Shown here: positions 42,160-53,018 of the stretch, piece by piece | How the letters are laid out: every line of letters starts with the position of its first letter | Numbering within the stretch: position 1 is the stretch's first letter | From: Stramonita haemastoma | Lineage: Eukaryota; Mollusca; Gastropoda; Neogastropoda; Muricidae | Direction of reading: 5' to 3' | DNA: 55,000 nt | Assembly (NCBI GenBank): GCA_030674155.1 | Contig: CM060334.1 | Location: 19,093,569 to 19,148,568, forward strand | Notes under the pieces: generated by a model | Seen by the model: the letters and a program-made list of their open reading frames with translations, nothing else | The model's database searches: none | What the model was told of the DNA's origin: nothing | Translations under genes and position numbers: made by a program

Positions 42160-44270
42160 CACACACATATGCCTCCACATTGCACAAAATGGTGCCTGGA
42201 GAGGCCTCCAAACTGCCTTTAAAATGCGAAAAATCGTTTTCGGCCGGGGGGCTTCGCCCCCCTGGGCCCCCCAGCGGGGCTTTGCCCCTGCACCCCACCG
42301 GGGCCTAAGCGGCCCCTGGACCCCGGCTCAATTTCCTCTTTTTTTCCTCTCCCAATTCTACACTCTGTATATTACATCACTTATGAAGTCATCAGACCTG
42401 TCCAGATTTGATAGTTGATAAAAGAAAAAGCCTATGAGCTTTTGTACAATGGAAAGAAATTGGAAGGGGGATGAGCAAACAAATACAGATACAAAAACCC
42501 AATTTAAAAAAAGATGTTTATGCTTCATGTTGAAAAAGTGTATCACGAACAACGCGCAAAAATACTGAAACTCGGTGAAAAATACTGAAAATTGCCATGA
42601 AAATACTGAAATCAGTAGTAAGGGGGTGCACAGGTCTGTAAACTGTAATTCCCTATGTTCCGAACTAGATAAAGACCCATCAACATTTTTCTCTCTTTAC
42701 ATGAACAACAGGTGTCTAATTCAGAAATCCAACATCTCTGATTGTAATTGTCATGTGTGCTGGTCTGGTTTTAGGGCTATGCACTGATTGAGTATGAGAC
42801 CTTCAAAGAGGCCCAGAGAGCATTGGATGGTCTGAATGGCTCAGATCTACTGGGACAGAAACTGTCTGTGGATTGGTGTTTCGTCCGTGGACCTCAGCAG
42901 AGCAAGTAAGTAAAACATTCTTGTATAAAAAGGAATGACCCCAAAAAATTGTTAAAATATAGTATTTAACTGTCATATACCATGTTGCAACTCTCCCCCC
43001 CCCCCCCCCCCCCAAAAAAAAAAACCCACCACCAACAACAACCCAACAAACAAAACAGTATTTAACTGTCATATATCATTTTGTAACTCCTCACCCCACT
43101 CCCACCGCAAAGAAGATAAATGAATAAAATGAAAATGAAAAGTGATATATATCCATCACAAACCTACCATGAAGTGACAACAAAAAATAAAAGGAGGCGG
43201 AAGAAAAAAGTGACAATAATTAATACTGATATCCAACTGACCTGTATTTACCATAAAGTGACTGTGTTTAAGTAAATATGTGAATAAATAGATAAACAAA
43301 AGGAAGAGGGGGAAGAAATTTATATCCTTTTTTTTTTTTTTTTAATCTACCATGAAGTGACTTCACTATCACTTCTACCGGTCATTTTTTTCTCCATTGT
43401 AGTAAAAAGTAAAAGCACCCATTAATTATGAAATCAATACTCGTCAGCAAATTTTAATCTGTGTATAATTTGCAAATATGAAAAGTAGGTGTCACAACTT
43501 ATTCATTATGCTTTAAGGTTTCCTAAATTTGGTAATTCAAGTACTAAATAAAAATGGTATCTGATTTATGATTTTCCCTCCTTTTTTTTTTTTTTTTTTT
43601 TTTTACCTCTAAGGCATGTCAAAATAAATAACAATAGCTCCTTTGTTTGGTGGACAGTCATATACCTTTACCTGTAGGATTTGCATTTTCCAAACTAGTA
43701 CTAAGAGTTGGGACGGGATAGTTCAGTGTTCAGAGCTCTAGCTTCCCCCAAGCTAAGGTTAAGCAACATCGAGCATGGTTACCAGTTGGATGGGTGACCA
43801 TTTATATGCCTTGGCTTCAGTACAGTCCCCCCAGTTCACCCAATGTAAATAGGTACCTGCCCTCTCTAGGGTCAGGGAAGGTAAAGCAGCAAGGGAGAGG
43901 ATATGGGGGCCACCCTCAAGAAGCTGGCCTCTGGAAAAGTAAGGTTTCTGACACCTAGCTCCCCTACAACCACAGAGGTTATGGGACACCTTTACCTTTA
44001 CCTTAAGTAAGCATCAGTTTCCTTAGTTGTCAAACATCACAAATTATGCATTGGGTTTTATCACCAGTTATGATCAGCCATAGACTAGTCATGCAATTTT
44101 ATTTTCAACATTATAGATTTCAGCTGGTTGCTTTGTTACTTATATTTTCATATTTTACAATTTGAATTTCAATAGTAGAATGTATCAGTAGGCTTAGAGA
44201 TACCATGGTATCTTTTCTTTGTTTCAGAAAAAGCAGAAGGAGTCGTGGAGATGATCGTAGACGTCGATGA
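35995..44270 (+). CDS. RBM8A: RNA-binding protein 8A (Y14), exon junction complex core, six exons, 179 aa
   Basis: Y14 pairs with MAGOH in the exon junction complex, deposited upstream of exon joints in the nucleus, and acts in mRNA export, localisation and nonsense-mediated decay. Exons 35995-36070, 37825-37884, 39323-39415, 40560-40696, 42775-42905 and 44228-44270 give one open 179-codon frame (human protein about 174). Residues 1-25 are acidic, starting [14 protein letters not shown]. Residues 26-45 hold the basic [14 protein letters not shown] motif. Residues 77-160 are the RRM, with RNP2 ILFATN (82-87) and RNP1 KGYALIEY (122-129) split by intron 4. [17 protein letters not shown] and VDWCFVRGP are near-identical to animal Y14. 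The C-terminus is a short RS-like tail. The only clear variation is in the acidic linker (46-76). All introns are GT-AG; none of the splice junctions disrupts the frame. Confidence 0.98.
36071..37824. other. RBM8A intron 1
   Basis: AT-rich intron with (TG)n at about 36989-37052, (GA)n at 37072-37131 and (TG)n at 37432-37464. No further exon was seen. Confidence 0.7.
37825..37884 (+). CDS. RBM8A: RBM8A exon 2
   Basis: Acceptor attttcag, donor GGAG|GTAAGT. Encodes (Q)[19 protein letters not shown]. Confidence 0.97.
37885..39322. other. RBM8A intron 2
   Basis: AT-rich with a (CA)n microsatellite at about 39060-39115. No other feature was seen. Confidence 0.65.
39323..39415 (+). CDS. RBM8A: RBM8A exon 3
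   Basis: Acceptor tgtttcag, donor GAGAT|GTTAGT. Encodes the acidic linker (E)[18 protein letters not shown] and [12 protein letters not shown]. The donor lies inside a 38-bp tandem repeat. Confidence 0.95.
39411..39560. repeat. 38-bp tandem repeat that spans the exon 3 donor
   Basis: About three to four units: 'gagatgttagtcctttttat', then 'ctctagcgttcagctt'. The first unit's 'gagatgttagt' is the exon 3 end plus its splice donor, so the donor sequence is repeated at about 39463 (as gtcagt) and 39501 (as gttagt). The last unit is partial. Confidence 0.9.
39561..40140. other. RBM8A intron 3, middle; nothing seen
   Basis: AT-rich intronic DNA without recognised repeats. Confidence 0.5.
40141..40500 (-). 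repeat. SINE-A copy with tRNA-like head
   Basis: On the minus strand the 5' end reads 'ggggacagggtagcctagtg' and 'gtggtcagaac' (A box), then 'acccaggttcaattcccgtt' (B box), then the core. This is the only SINE-A copy in the window with both box-like elements. Its 5' end lies about 60 bp before RBM8A exon 4. Confidence 0.8.
40560..40696 (+). CDS. RBM8A: RBM8A exon 4 (RRM, first half)
   Basis: Acceptor cttttcag, donor AAG|GTGAGG. Encodes (S)[20 protein letters not shown] to DRRTGFLK and ends in phase 0 just inside RNP1. Confidence 0.97.
42079..42170. repeat. (CT)n-(CA)n microsatellite
   Basis: Long (CT)n followed by (CA)n inside the transposon; a further (CT)n is at 41917-41948. Confidence 0.95.
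42240..42328. other. GC-rich hairpin cluster
   Basis: Successive short palindromes: GGGGGCTTCGCCCCC, then GGGCCCCCCAGCGGGGCTTT with GCCCC, then CCGGGGCC and GCGGCCCC. It contrasts sharply with the AT-rich surroundings and lies within the 41070-42638 element. Confidence 0.8.
42775..42905 (+). CDS. RBM8A: RBM8A exon 5 (RRM, second half)
   Basis: Acceptor ggttttag, donor AGCAA|GTAAGT. Encodes [20 protein letters not shown] to [12 protein letters not shown]. Confidence 0.97.
42906..43704. other. RBM8A intron 5, left part
   Basis: Contains a C-run/A-run at 42996-43025 and T homopolymers at about 43329-43343 and 43583-43604. A short internal repeat ('gtatttaactgtcatata') occurs at 42961 and 43060. 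Confidence 0.6.
43705..44006 (+). repeat. SINE with tRNA-like A box and 5S rRNA-like segment
   Basis: Same family as 5371-5656. The segment at about 43756-43800 reads 'ggttaagcaacatcgagcat' then 'ggttaccagttggatgggtg'. It aligns closely with the central and 3' internal promoter part of animal 5S rRNA (GTTAAGCAACGTCGAGC, TTGGATGGGTGACC). It ends in 'cacctttaccttacc'-like DNA. Confidence 0.85.
44228..44270 (+). CDS. RBM8A: RBM8A exon 6 (C-terminus, stop)
   Basis: Acceptor ttgtttcag. Encodes (K)[13 protein letters not shown] and ends at TGA 44268-44270. Confidence 0.95.
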
Positions 44271-44522
44271 ACGCATTTTGTATACGAGTGTGGGTGTGCC
44301 TGTCCAATTTTTCTGTGTTGTTTTAAAACAGTTTACTTTCATTATCACCCATAAGTTGTCATACTATTCAAGTTTTTCATGGCGCAAGGCAGCATTGTCA
44401 TGTAGAACTGCCCTTTTTCCTGTACATATCTGAAAAAGTTCATCTCCCCATTTTTTGTGATTGGAAAAACTGGACTGTGACACTGAGAGTGAGAAAGGGA
44501 AAAATTTGTGTTTTCGTTGTCC

Positions 44523-44528
44523 AATAAA
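44523..44528 (+). terminator. RBM8A: RBM8A poly(A) signal AATAAA
   Basis: First canonical hexamer after the stop, about 253 bases downstream. Confidence 0.65.
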
Positions 44529-44606
44529 AACAGACAAACTAAGATTCCTTGTGATGTGATGGCAGAGAAAGTGAAAGAACAGAATGTTCAAGAGAGAGAG
44601 AGAGAG

Positions 44607-45030
44607 GGCATACAAAAAAAAACAACCCACCACCTAAAACCCAACCAAACTTTGTAACAGCTACCTTCTATTAGTCACTACACATAGGGCATTTTCTAAC
44701 AAGAGAAAGAGAGAAGGCACAAAAAAAGAAAAAAAAACATCCAAAACCCAACCAAACTTTGCAACAGCTACCTACCTTTAGTCTCTCACACAGAAGGCAT
44801 TTTCACACAAGAGAAAGAGAGAAGGCACAGACAAAAACAAAAAACATCTAAAACCCAACCAAACTTTGTAACAGCTACCTTCTATTAGTCACTGCACATA
44901 GGGCATTTTCTAACAAGAGAAAGAGAGAAGGCACAGAAAAAGAAAAAAAAAACCCATCTAAAACCCAACCAAACTTTGTAACAGCTAACTTCCTTTAGTC
45001 ACTCACACAGAAGGCATTTTCAAACAAATC
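44607..45030. repeat. ~108-bp minisatellite, four copies in A-B-A-B order
   Basis: Units start with 'ggca' at 44607, 44716, 44824 and 44930. All share 'aaaacccaaccaaactttg' and 'aacagcta'. Units 1 and 3 read 'tctattagtcac' and 'catagggcattttctaac'. Units 2 and 4 read 'ctttagtc' and 'cacagaaggcattttca'. The alternation shows that a two-unit block was duplicated. Confidence 0.9.
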
Positions 45031-45397
45031 AGACCTAAGGGGAAGTAATCAAGCACTCAGCAGCGGGTTTCTAGAAAATCTTTCAGTTGAACATGTTCAA
45101 CTGTGAACTTCTCAATATTCCCTGATGTCTTACTTTCTAATATTTATTTCAACAAAAGTGGAAAAAAATATTTCTATGTCATGGTAAGCTCAGTAATTAC
45201 GGCATGTGCAGTTATGTTCTATGAATCAGCTCAGACAACTGATGAACCATTTCACTTTATTAGGATCCCGACAGAAAAGTCAAAATTCATGGAAAATTTT
45301 TTTTCTGACTTTGCTCTCTCTCTTCTCTCTCTCTCTCTCTCTCTAAGTATGAATCGAGAATGACCAAAAAAAAAAAAAAAAAAAAGCATGTACGTTG
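45031..45397. other. No gene seen
   Basis: Single-copy-looking DNA with (CT)n at 45317-45343 and an A run at 45366-45384. Confidence 0.5.
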
Positions 45398-45552
45398 TTA
45401 ACCTCTTCACTGCACTGTTGACGAACACCGTTTGTCATAGAAACTATCGCCAGCAATGCTCAGTTGACAATCACTGTTTGTCATGATTCAACGCTCGCTC
45501 TGTTTCACCGAGCATGTGCCTGAGCAAAATATGATAGCAGCAAAAGGGTTAA
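45398..45552. mobile_element. piggyBac-like MITE, 155 bp
   Basis: TTAA at both ends (45398-45401 and 45549-45552). Terminal repeats are TTAACCTCTTCACTGC and, reversed from the right, TTAACCCTTTTGCTGC. TTAA targets and CCCTTT ends are typical of piggyBac. Inside are two near-copies of 'gttgacnaacaccgtttgtc' about 50 bp apart. Confidence 0.7.
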
Positions 45553-46084
45553 GCCTTTCTAGTTCAAATTTCCACACTGAAAAGACACTTTTCACACAGA
45601 CGACTATAAACTTCCAAAGCAAAATAAAGAATGCATGAAAATAATTCAGGATGATTTTACAGAGTACATAAATGAAGTGTATGTTTCTGGCATTGCATTT
45701 TGGCCTGCTTTTCTTTTGGCCATGATACATATATTTTTTTTATTAAATCAGAAAAAAACTTTTCCAGAAGGAGAATAATTTCAAGCAGTGTTGTTGGCAA
45801 GCTGAAGCCGGGGTTGCCCATTTCTCTGCTTGATGCAGACTGTATTCTGGCTAAGTCTGTGTCATTCATAGGGCCAGCGACAGGTAACTGATAGAAGAGT
45901 CTTCAAGGAAATGAAAGATGGATAGGGTTTTGATTAATGTGTGCTCAAGATGATACTGCATGTGTCTGCACATGATACCTTAGTTCTGAGTTCACCCAAA
46001 AGTGGAGTAAGAGCAAATGTTAAATCTGTGGAAAAATTCCTATCTGACAGCTAGGCTCAGATTCAACTCTCCCATGACACGATG
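45553..46084. other. No gene seen
   Basis: AT-rich intergenic DNA; only short unsupported frames. Confidence 0.5.
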
Positions 46085-46365
46085 TGGGGAAGCCAGGGCT
46101 TGTCAGTATAAATGGCCTGCCTACCTTCTGGAAATTCTATGCTAACATTACCCTCTTTTCTATTCCTCTCTTTGTTTCTGCTTTGTTCCTTTTCTGTCTG
46201 TCACCTCATTCTGTCCATTTTCAGCCTTCTTGGTTCATTCTCCTCCCTTTTTTTCCAGAAAAACTGGAAAGATAACAATTCTCTCCTACACCAGAGTTGG
46301 ATGTGCTGGGCCTGACTTGTAATATGGCACTTAACGGCAGCGCAAAGCCCCTAAAATAATGCTGA
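46085..46365 (+). repeat. Interspersed repeat (family 5), copy 2
   Basis: 'tataaatggcctgcctacct', 'tctggaaattctatgctaac', pyrimidine-rich middle, 'tttttccagaaaaactggaa', 'gatgtgctgggcctgacttg' and 'aacggcagcgcaaag'. Confidence 0.75.
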
Positions 46366-47192
46366 ACATGACGTTCACATTTCAAAGTGATATATTTATT
46401 TTGAATAAAATCAACTCTTGCATCTGAAATAACTTCCATGAAAGTCATTGGTGTGACAAAGACAGGTGATAGAGTCAAGCACTGTTAACACACACACACA
46501 CACACAAACTCGATCTAGTTGTTTCTGTGGTACTTCTTCATTTATCACTGACACACAGACAGACACAATCAAATATCGATACATAATAACAATGTATTGT
46601 CGTTTAAAGGATTTAAAGAGCATTCAATGTTGAAGCTAATCTTCTGATGATGACCTAAAATTCTTTACTAACTGGTCAGATTTATTTCACAAAACCCGAC
46701 TGAAAACCTTGCAGGCAGAAGACGATGTAAAAAGATGAAAAGCTACATTAACGGTTGATCAGGACTGTTTCAACCGGGGATACAAAATAAGGGAGATAAT
46801 GGAAGAGATATCAGCATGGTGTAACTGTCATACAAGTAATCAGGTTTCTATTTTGTGCCTTTTTTTTTTTTTTTTTTTAGCTACGACAATCATGATCGTC
46901 AAGCAATTTACAAGTATTCATTTCCTTATTACAAAGTGTTTGAATATCTTTGAATTTTTTTTTATAATAAATACTGAAAAGTCTCACTTAAAATTCTACC
47001 TCAAAAGATATAAAATCACTGTATCTTGAGGCACTTGATGGTAGACTTCCAGAACAGTTTATCAAAAATAGAAATCTAGATTTTAAATCTCAGAATGACT
47101 ACAAAAAGCATAATTCAAAAGTAAACATGCTCATAAGGGATGCTTGAGCCCCAAAAAGATGTAAAAATTGTTCCGTTAACTTCAGCAATGTG
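46366..47192. other. SPAG8 downstream / 3'UTR region
   Basis: Possible minus-strand AATAAA hexamers lie at 46681-46686 and 46390-46395 (TTTATT on +), about 510 and 800 bases after the SPAG8 stop. A short (CA)n is at 46490-46506. Confidence 0.4.
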
Positions 47193-47315
47193 TCACATTT
47201 TGGGGTAGTTTTCTAACTCGTACGGCATGGGCTCTTCCCACCACTCGAATATCGGCTTGGAAAAGGAATCGTTACGTCGGAAGACAGTGTCCCTTGTCTT
47301 GATAGCCGTCACACC
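47193..47315 (-). CDS. SPAG8: SPAG8 last exon
   Basis: Acceptor ttatcctggcag, stop TGA at 47195-47193. Encodes 40 residues, GVTAIKTRDTVFRRNDSFSK to PYELENYPKM. Confidence 0.9.
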   Translation of the reverse strand, partial: GVTAIKTRDTVFRRNDSFSKPIFEWWEEPMPYELENYPKM

Positions 47316-50300
47316 CTGCCAGGATAACCAGAATGGTAGAGAAAATATTGTATCTTGCGATGATGCATATATGACCTCTTTTACTACAGAGCCAATGGCT
47401 TCTTTTACATGTTGAGAACCAATGAGACAGGAAGGAGTCAGAATCAATCAGTACATGATAGTACACATATATGAAAACAGAATACTTCGGATGGAAGATG
47501 AATTTTTTTTTAATGCCTAAATTTTTTTTTTTAATGCCCCAAAAGCGCAAACACAGGATGAATTATGATTTGAAAGCAAAGTGCACAATGATGAGATGAT
47601 TTTTTTTGCTAAGTAGATATTCAAAGAAGTTTCTGAAACCTGCTGAAGCTGTACTTTGTTCTTTTTTTTTTTGTTCTTTTTTTTTCTCTTCGTCTTCATC
47701 GACCACTGGGCCAGCAAATATTGTTGTTGGTCATATGAGTAAAAATGTGTTGTGCTGCCATTGAACGCCTAACGAGCCAGGCCTAGCACATCCAACTTCA
47801 GCATAGGGGAGAACTGTGATCTTTTAAGCATTTGTAGGAAAAAGGGGAGGAGAACTGACCAAGAAGTAAAAAAATAGACAAGAAGGAGGTGACAGGAAGA
47901 AAAGGAGCAAGGCAGAAAGAAAGGGATAGAAAAGTTGGAATTCTTAGCATGTTTTCCAGAAAGTGAGGGTGGTATGTATACTAACAGGCCCTTGGCATCC
48001 CTATGAGGGGTTCTTTTTTTTATTCTCAAGAAACTTATATAAACAGAACTGCCAGCACAAAACTTTTCCGATAGCAGAAAAACTAGCATGTAGAAACATT
48101 AGATATAAATTCAGTACCACATTGCTGAAAGATTTGAAACTAGTTTCTGTACTCCTTTTTTTTCTTCTGCAGTGTATAATGTGAACTGGTTCTCTGGCAG
48201 TGACACACCTGTCTAGAAAGTGAAAGATGGCAAGTCCAATGCTCATCTGCAGACCCCCCCCCCCCCCACCCCCTTTACACAAGAGTGGTGGTCTGGGTGT
48301 TAGTTGTAAAGATGAAATAATATTTTGTTTAAAAAAGGTATAGAAATTTCTATGCATACAAATATGCAATATATATACACAGACATATGTATATATACAT
48401 AACTACTCAATTACTCATCCTCCTTGTCTGCAACACACACACCACACAACACACACACACAACACACACACCACACACAACGCACGCACGCATACACACA
48501 TACACATGCATCCTTGCACTTACGTGAATTTTGTCCTTATGTTCAGTCCAGAAGGTCACAGGCTGTTCTCTTCTGTAGTTGTGGTCCTGTTCAAACAAAA
48601 CAAAAAACTGTATGCTGGCTAAGCAGCGGATGATGTTCAGAACAAAACAAAATGGAAAAGCAGACAGCTCACTTAAATTAATCATCTAAGATTTTTTATT
48701 TAAATTAATGTCTAGTGACCTTTAAGAAATGTGCACATGTGTGTGTGTGTGTTTTTTTGGGGGGGCTGATTTTTGGAGGAGGCTGTTTTGAGTTGTTTTT
48801 TTTTTTTTTTTTTTTGGGGGGTGTTTTGGGGAGGGGGGGGGTGTTTTGTGTTTTTTATGTTTGTTGTTTTGTTGGGAGTTATCTTTTTTTTTGGAGGGAA
48901 GGGGGTTGTGTGGTTTGGAGGATTTTTGGGGGGGTGGGGGAGGCTTTTTGCTGTCAGTAGATAAGAGACAACTATTGTTTGTCCCATTTCATCTGAACTG
49001 ATTTAGGGGCATTCTTTTTTCATTCTTCGGCTACTGCTCCAAGGTTCACTTATGGTCTGATTTTCTGTATGTGTGACAGTTTGCCCATCACTAAGGTAGC
49101 CACATTCCAACTCCGGGGATGATGTTTAAACACGACACCAGTATTGCACACAAGACCAGAACTATGCATCCCACCAAGTAAGGGAACATAGAAAAGACAA
49201 ACAGAAAGAGTACACATTGTATGATTCCAGATATCCACCACCTCTGTCCCGTCAAAGTACAAGACAGTTGGCATGCATCGTTCAGTTTTATTATACTGTC
49301 AACATACTTTGTAATTTTTCTTTTGTTTTTCATGTCAAGAGTTCTTTTCAAAGTCATGATCATATGTGTACATTGCAACTTGAGAGAAAGATTCTGTTAT
49401 GGACAAGATTTTTTTTCCCTGTTAAGGGAATAGCAGAGACTTTACTGGTGGAATCTTCCAGCTAAACAGCACAGGCAATTAATTCCACATGTGAAACAGG
49501 GGACGTCAGCTGTTTCCATGTCCAAGCCCCATCACACTTGACTACTAGTCTATTATGAGGATGGGGTGTTAGAAATTTGAGGCACTATTCAATCACTGAC
49601 AGGGCTGCTGAAAGTTTCTCTTGTTTGGCATCCTTCGGATGAGACTATAACTAGTCCCGTGTGTGAACGCATGCAGAACTCTTGTGCACACGTAAATCCT
49701 GTTCCGCTTTTGTAAGAGTAGGCCATCAAGCCGGTGGAACAGATGACATTTACAAAACTGCATACACACGGGACTGGATGTAAAAGCCACCATGCTTATC
49801 GCATTATCCTCGATATAAAAGAATAAATAAATAAAAAAATAAATAAATAAAATTAAAACCTGTGTCCCTCAAGTTGTGTCAAAGCACAATTTTTAAAATT
49901 TTCTACATCATGGCCACTCACCTTACACACTGATTTGACTATGCTGTATCCCGAAAACAGTTGTGATGGCTACCCCCTTACATTAGGCTACTATGTGATC
50001 TGACCAGCCTTGGTCTCTGAACAAAATCGAGTAAAGAGTAAGTCTGAAGACTGCACCTGGTTATGAAATGACTTAATGAGGATCACGGTGCATACTCACT
50101 CTGGTCGGGGGATTCTTCAGAGGAGTGAAGTCAAAATCATAATTCACAGTCTTCACAGATCGAAAGTCCGTGGGCTCTGGCTCCGGATCACTTGCCACAG
50201 TTTTCTCCTGACTGTGAACAACAGACACACAATCACTAATCATTACAACGCCTGTTTTGGTTCAAGATATTTGCAAATGATTGTTTTCATCATTTCAATG

Positions 50301-50414
50301 CATGGACACACATACACATTACATAAACAGTGTGTGAATGTGCGTGTGTGTGGTGTGTGCTTGCGTGCAAGCATGCGTTCGTGTGACAGAGACAGAGACA
50401 GAGACACAACACTG

Positions 50415-50454
<40 letters not shown>

Positions 50455-50557
50455 GAACTCAAAATATTTATTGAGAGTAAATGTATAAGCACAGGGCTTC
50501 TTTAAACAAAGATCTCACAAAAATAAAGACAAAAAATGGGGAAAAAAACAAAGAAAA

Positions 50558-50632
<75 letters not shown>

Positions 50633-52806
50633 AAAACAGAAAAACCCAAACTAAACCCACCGACAAACAAACACACACAAAACCCCCAAATAAACAAACA
50701 TATGCACATGGGGGGAAGAAATTCCTGATTAAAGATGTAAATTCAAAAATAAAAAAGAGAAAAGTCTTTGAAACACACTTTGGGATGTTTCTTTAAAATG
50801 GAGGATTTATAAAAAAAAAACACCCAACTTCCCCCCCCCCCCCCCCAAAAAAAAAGGGAAGAAAAATTTTGATTGTGTGAACAATAGGGTTTCTTTTTTT
50901 AATTTTTTAACAAAATGGTATCTGAACGCATAAGTTCAACAGCTTTCAAATGAATTATCTCATTTTCATCAGGAGTGATCAAAACACAGATAGGCTCACA
51001 ACACTACTCTTAGTACTCACCTGATTTTATTGAAATACATCTTCTGCATCAGTTCTTTCTGGGACCCTAAGACAGACAATGTGGAAAAAAAATATAACCT
51101 AGACTGAGAATGAGGTGTTTGCATTCAATACACAAAATCAAAATTGGTATACACATGCAACAGAAACATAGCAAAACAATCTAATATCATCCACTAAAGG
51201 ACTATCATAAGTTTACTTGCTATCTTGTCAAGGTATGCTTGTGTTTTTGTGACACTTTCATGAACAGATTCTGTTAATTTCTATATCTGTGTTACCAATT
51301 GGGTGGAACACATAGCGCCTGGTCTTCTCCTAGTTTGTGATCCTGCAGAAGGCTTGCCCACTGGTCTGAAGCTGACCCATTCCAACTCAGCACATGACCA
51401 GTCCGACTTAAGATCCCTCTTGATAGAGCATGCCAGGAGGTAATTTTGTTTGTGCACTTGTTGATTGTGTCCATGCCACATATGCCACAGTTTGAGGCTG
51501 TGCCCACCCTGCCCCCTTCCCATGAAGAGAATATGCACATGGTGCAGAGGTGAGCTAACAAGCTCACTACTACCCTAAGAGAGTGAGATAATTTTGCAGG
51601 GTATTCCCCTAACAATCGCCAGCAGGTAGATCGATAATCTGCAACCTCTTTGGGTGGTTTTTTGTTGTTGTTGTCTTTACTTATTCTATTTGTAGACATG
51701 TCAAAAGGTAAAACAATGGAACCATTGTCATTATTCAGCCATTTTTCAAAGCTGAACATTTTAAGACCTTATTAGACAATAGACGTTTACTACTTCAAAT
51801 TCTTTTCGCAGGTTTTACTGTCAATTTTTTAAAAATCAGCAATAGGCTCTATTAATAAAAATCCTCATACTGAAATTCTTAGATTGTAATATATACAATT
51901 CCAAAAGAATGTTTTTTTCGTGTCTACTTTCAAGAATCACAATCAATAGCTATATCTTCAACTGTTTTTTCTCTTTTTTCAGTTATTTTGTACCATTTCT
52001 TTACTGTTAGGTCACTTATCATCAAGCATTAAATCAGTTTGGTAAGATTTGTTCATATATTTATTTTGATAATAACATCACAATTTGAAACTCAGGAGAA
52101 GGCTTACCGAACACAATTAATATAATCACCACCAATTTTTTTTTTATCTGTCTTCTTGTGATTTTGGAGTGACCACAAGACATCTGACAGATACTTTTTT
52201 CTTACTCTAATAATTTGTTTTTGTATTTATGCATTGAAATAAATTGCAGTGTTACAAACATGAATGAGGAATAGGATTCTGGATATATTATAAGCGATTT
52301 CCTACATTTGTGCTCCACCAGTTTGTCTGAAAAGAAGGGATAGAAATGTCTTGAGCTGTAAATCAGATTTTATTCCTATGCTTTCTTTATTCTTTTTTTT
52401 TTTAATGTTACAAACTGCCATTACACCAAAATAACACAGGTTGTAATTCTGCCAACACGTAAAATAAAAGGAATTGGGGCAGCCCTTTCATGTACAAATT
52501 ACTATTTCCAAAATCACTAAATTCCTTCAGATGAGCTATAAACTTAAGGTCCCAAGTGTGAACGAATACAAGTTAATTTTGCATCCTGTGACCTTTGTTG
52601 GATAACAAACATTATTAGCCAGCAGTCAGGCTCTTACTCTTGTTTTTCCCCCAATTCATTTTGGCATCTATTGCAGTCCCTCTGTAAGGCACGGGCCTGA
52701 AGGGGGGGGGGGGGGGGGGGGGGGATGTCAATGGTTGTTGCCATTCAATAAAATTTCATCATCACATTAACTTTCCTTCATCTCCCTTCTCTTTTCTCAT
52801 GCATGC

Positions 52807-52878
<72 letters not shown>

Positions 52879-52987
52879 CACACACACACACACACACACA
52901 GACACAAAACAACATCATACATGCGCACAAGCATATAATTGTACACACATGTACGCACATGCATGCCCACGCTTGCGCGCGCGCACA

Positions 52988-53018
<31 letters not shown>

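Larger units (their letters stand above)
41070..42638. mobile_element. hAT-like non-autonomous DNA transposon, 1.57 kb
   Basis: The left end is CAGACCTGTGCACC (41070) and the right end is GGTGCACAGGTCTG (to 42638), perfect 14-bp terminal inverted repeats. They are flanked by the 7-bp direct repeat TAAACTG (41063-41069 and 42639-42645), a target-site duplication. CAG...CTG ends suggest a hAT-like element, but hAT duplications are normally 8 bp, so the superfamily is tentative. The interior has an NRF1-like GCATGCGCA, (CT)n tracts and a GC-rich hairpin cluster. No intact transposase. Lies in RBM8A intron 4. Confidence 0.75.

Noticed and set aside
35995..44270. RBM8A as a processed retrocopy
   Set aside because: Five introns with consensus splice sites are present, so it is the parental-type gene.
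45103..45363. 86-codon plus-strand frame beginning MNFSIFPDVLLSNIYF
   Set aside because: Ends in a (CT)n-encoded Ser/Leu run, no homology recognised and no splice or promoter support.
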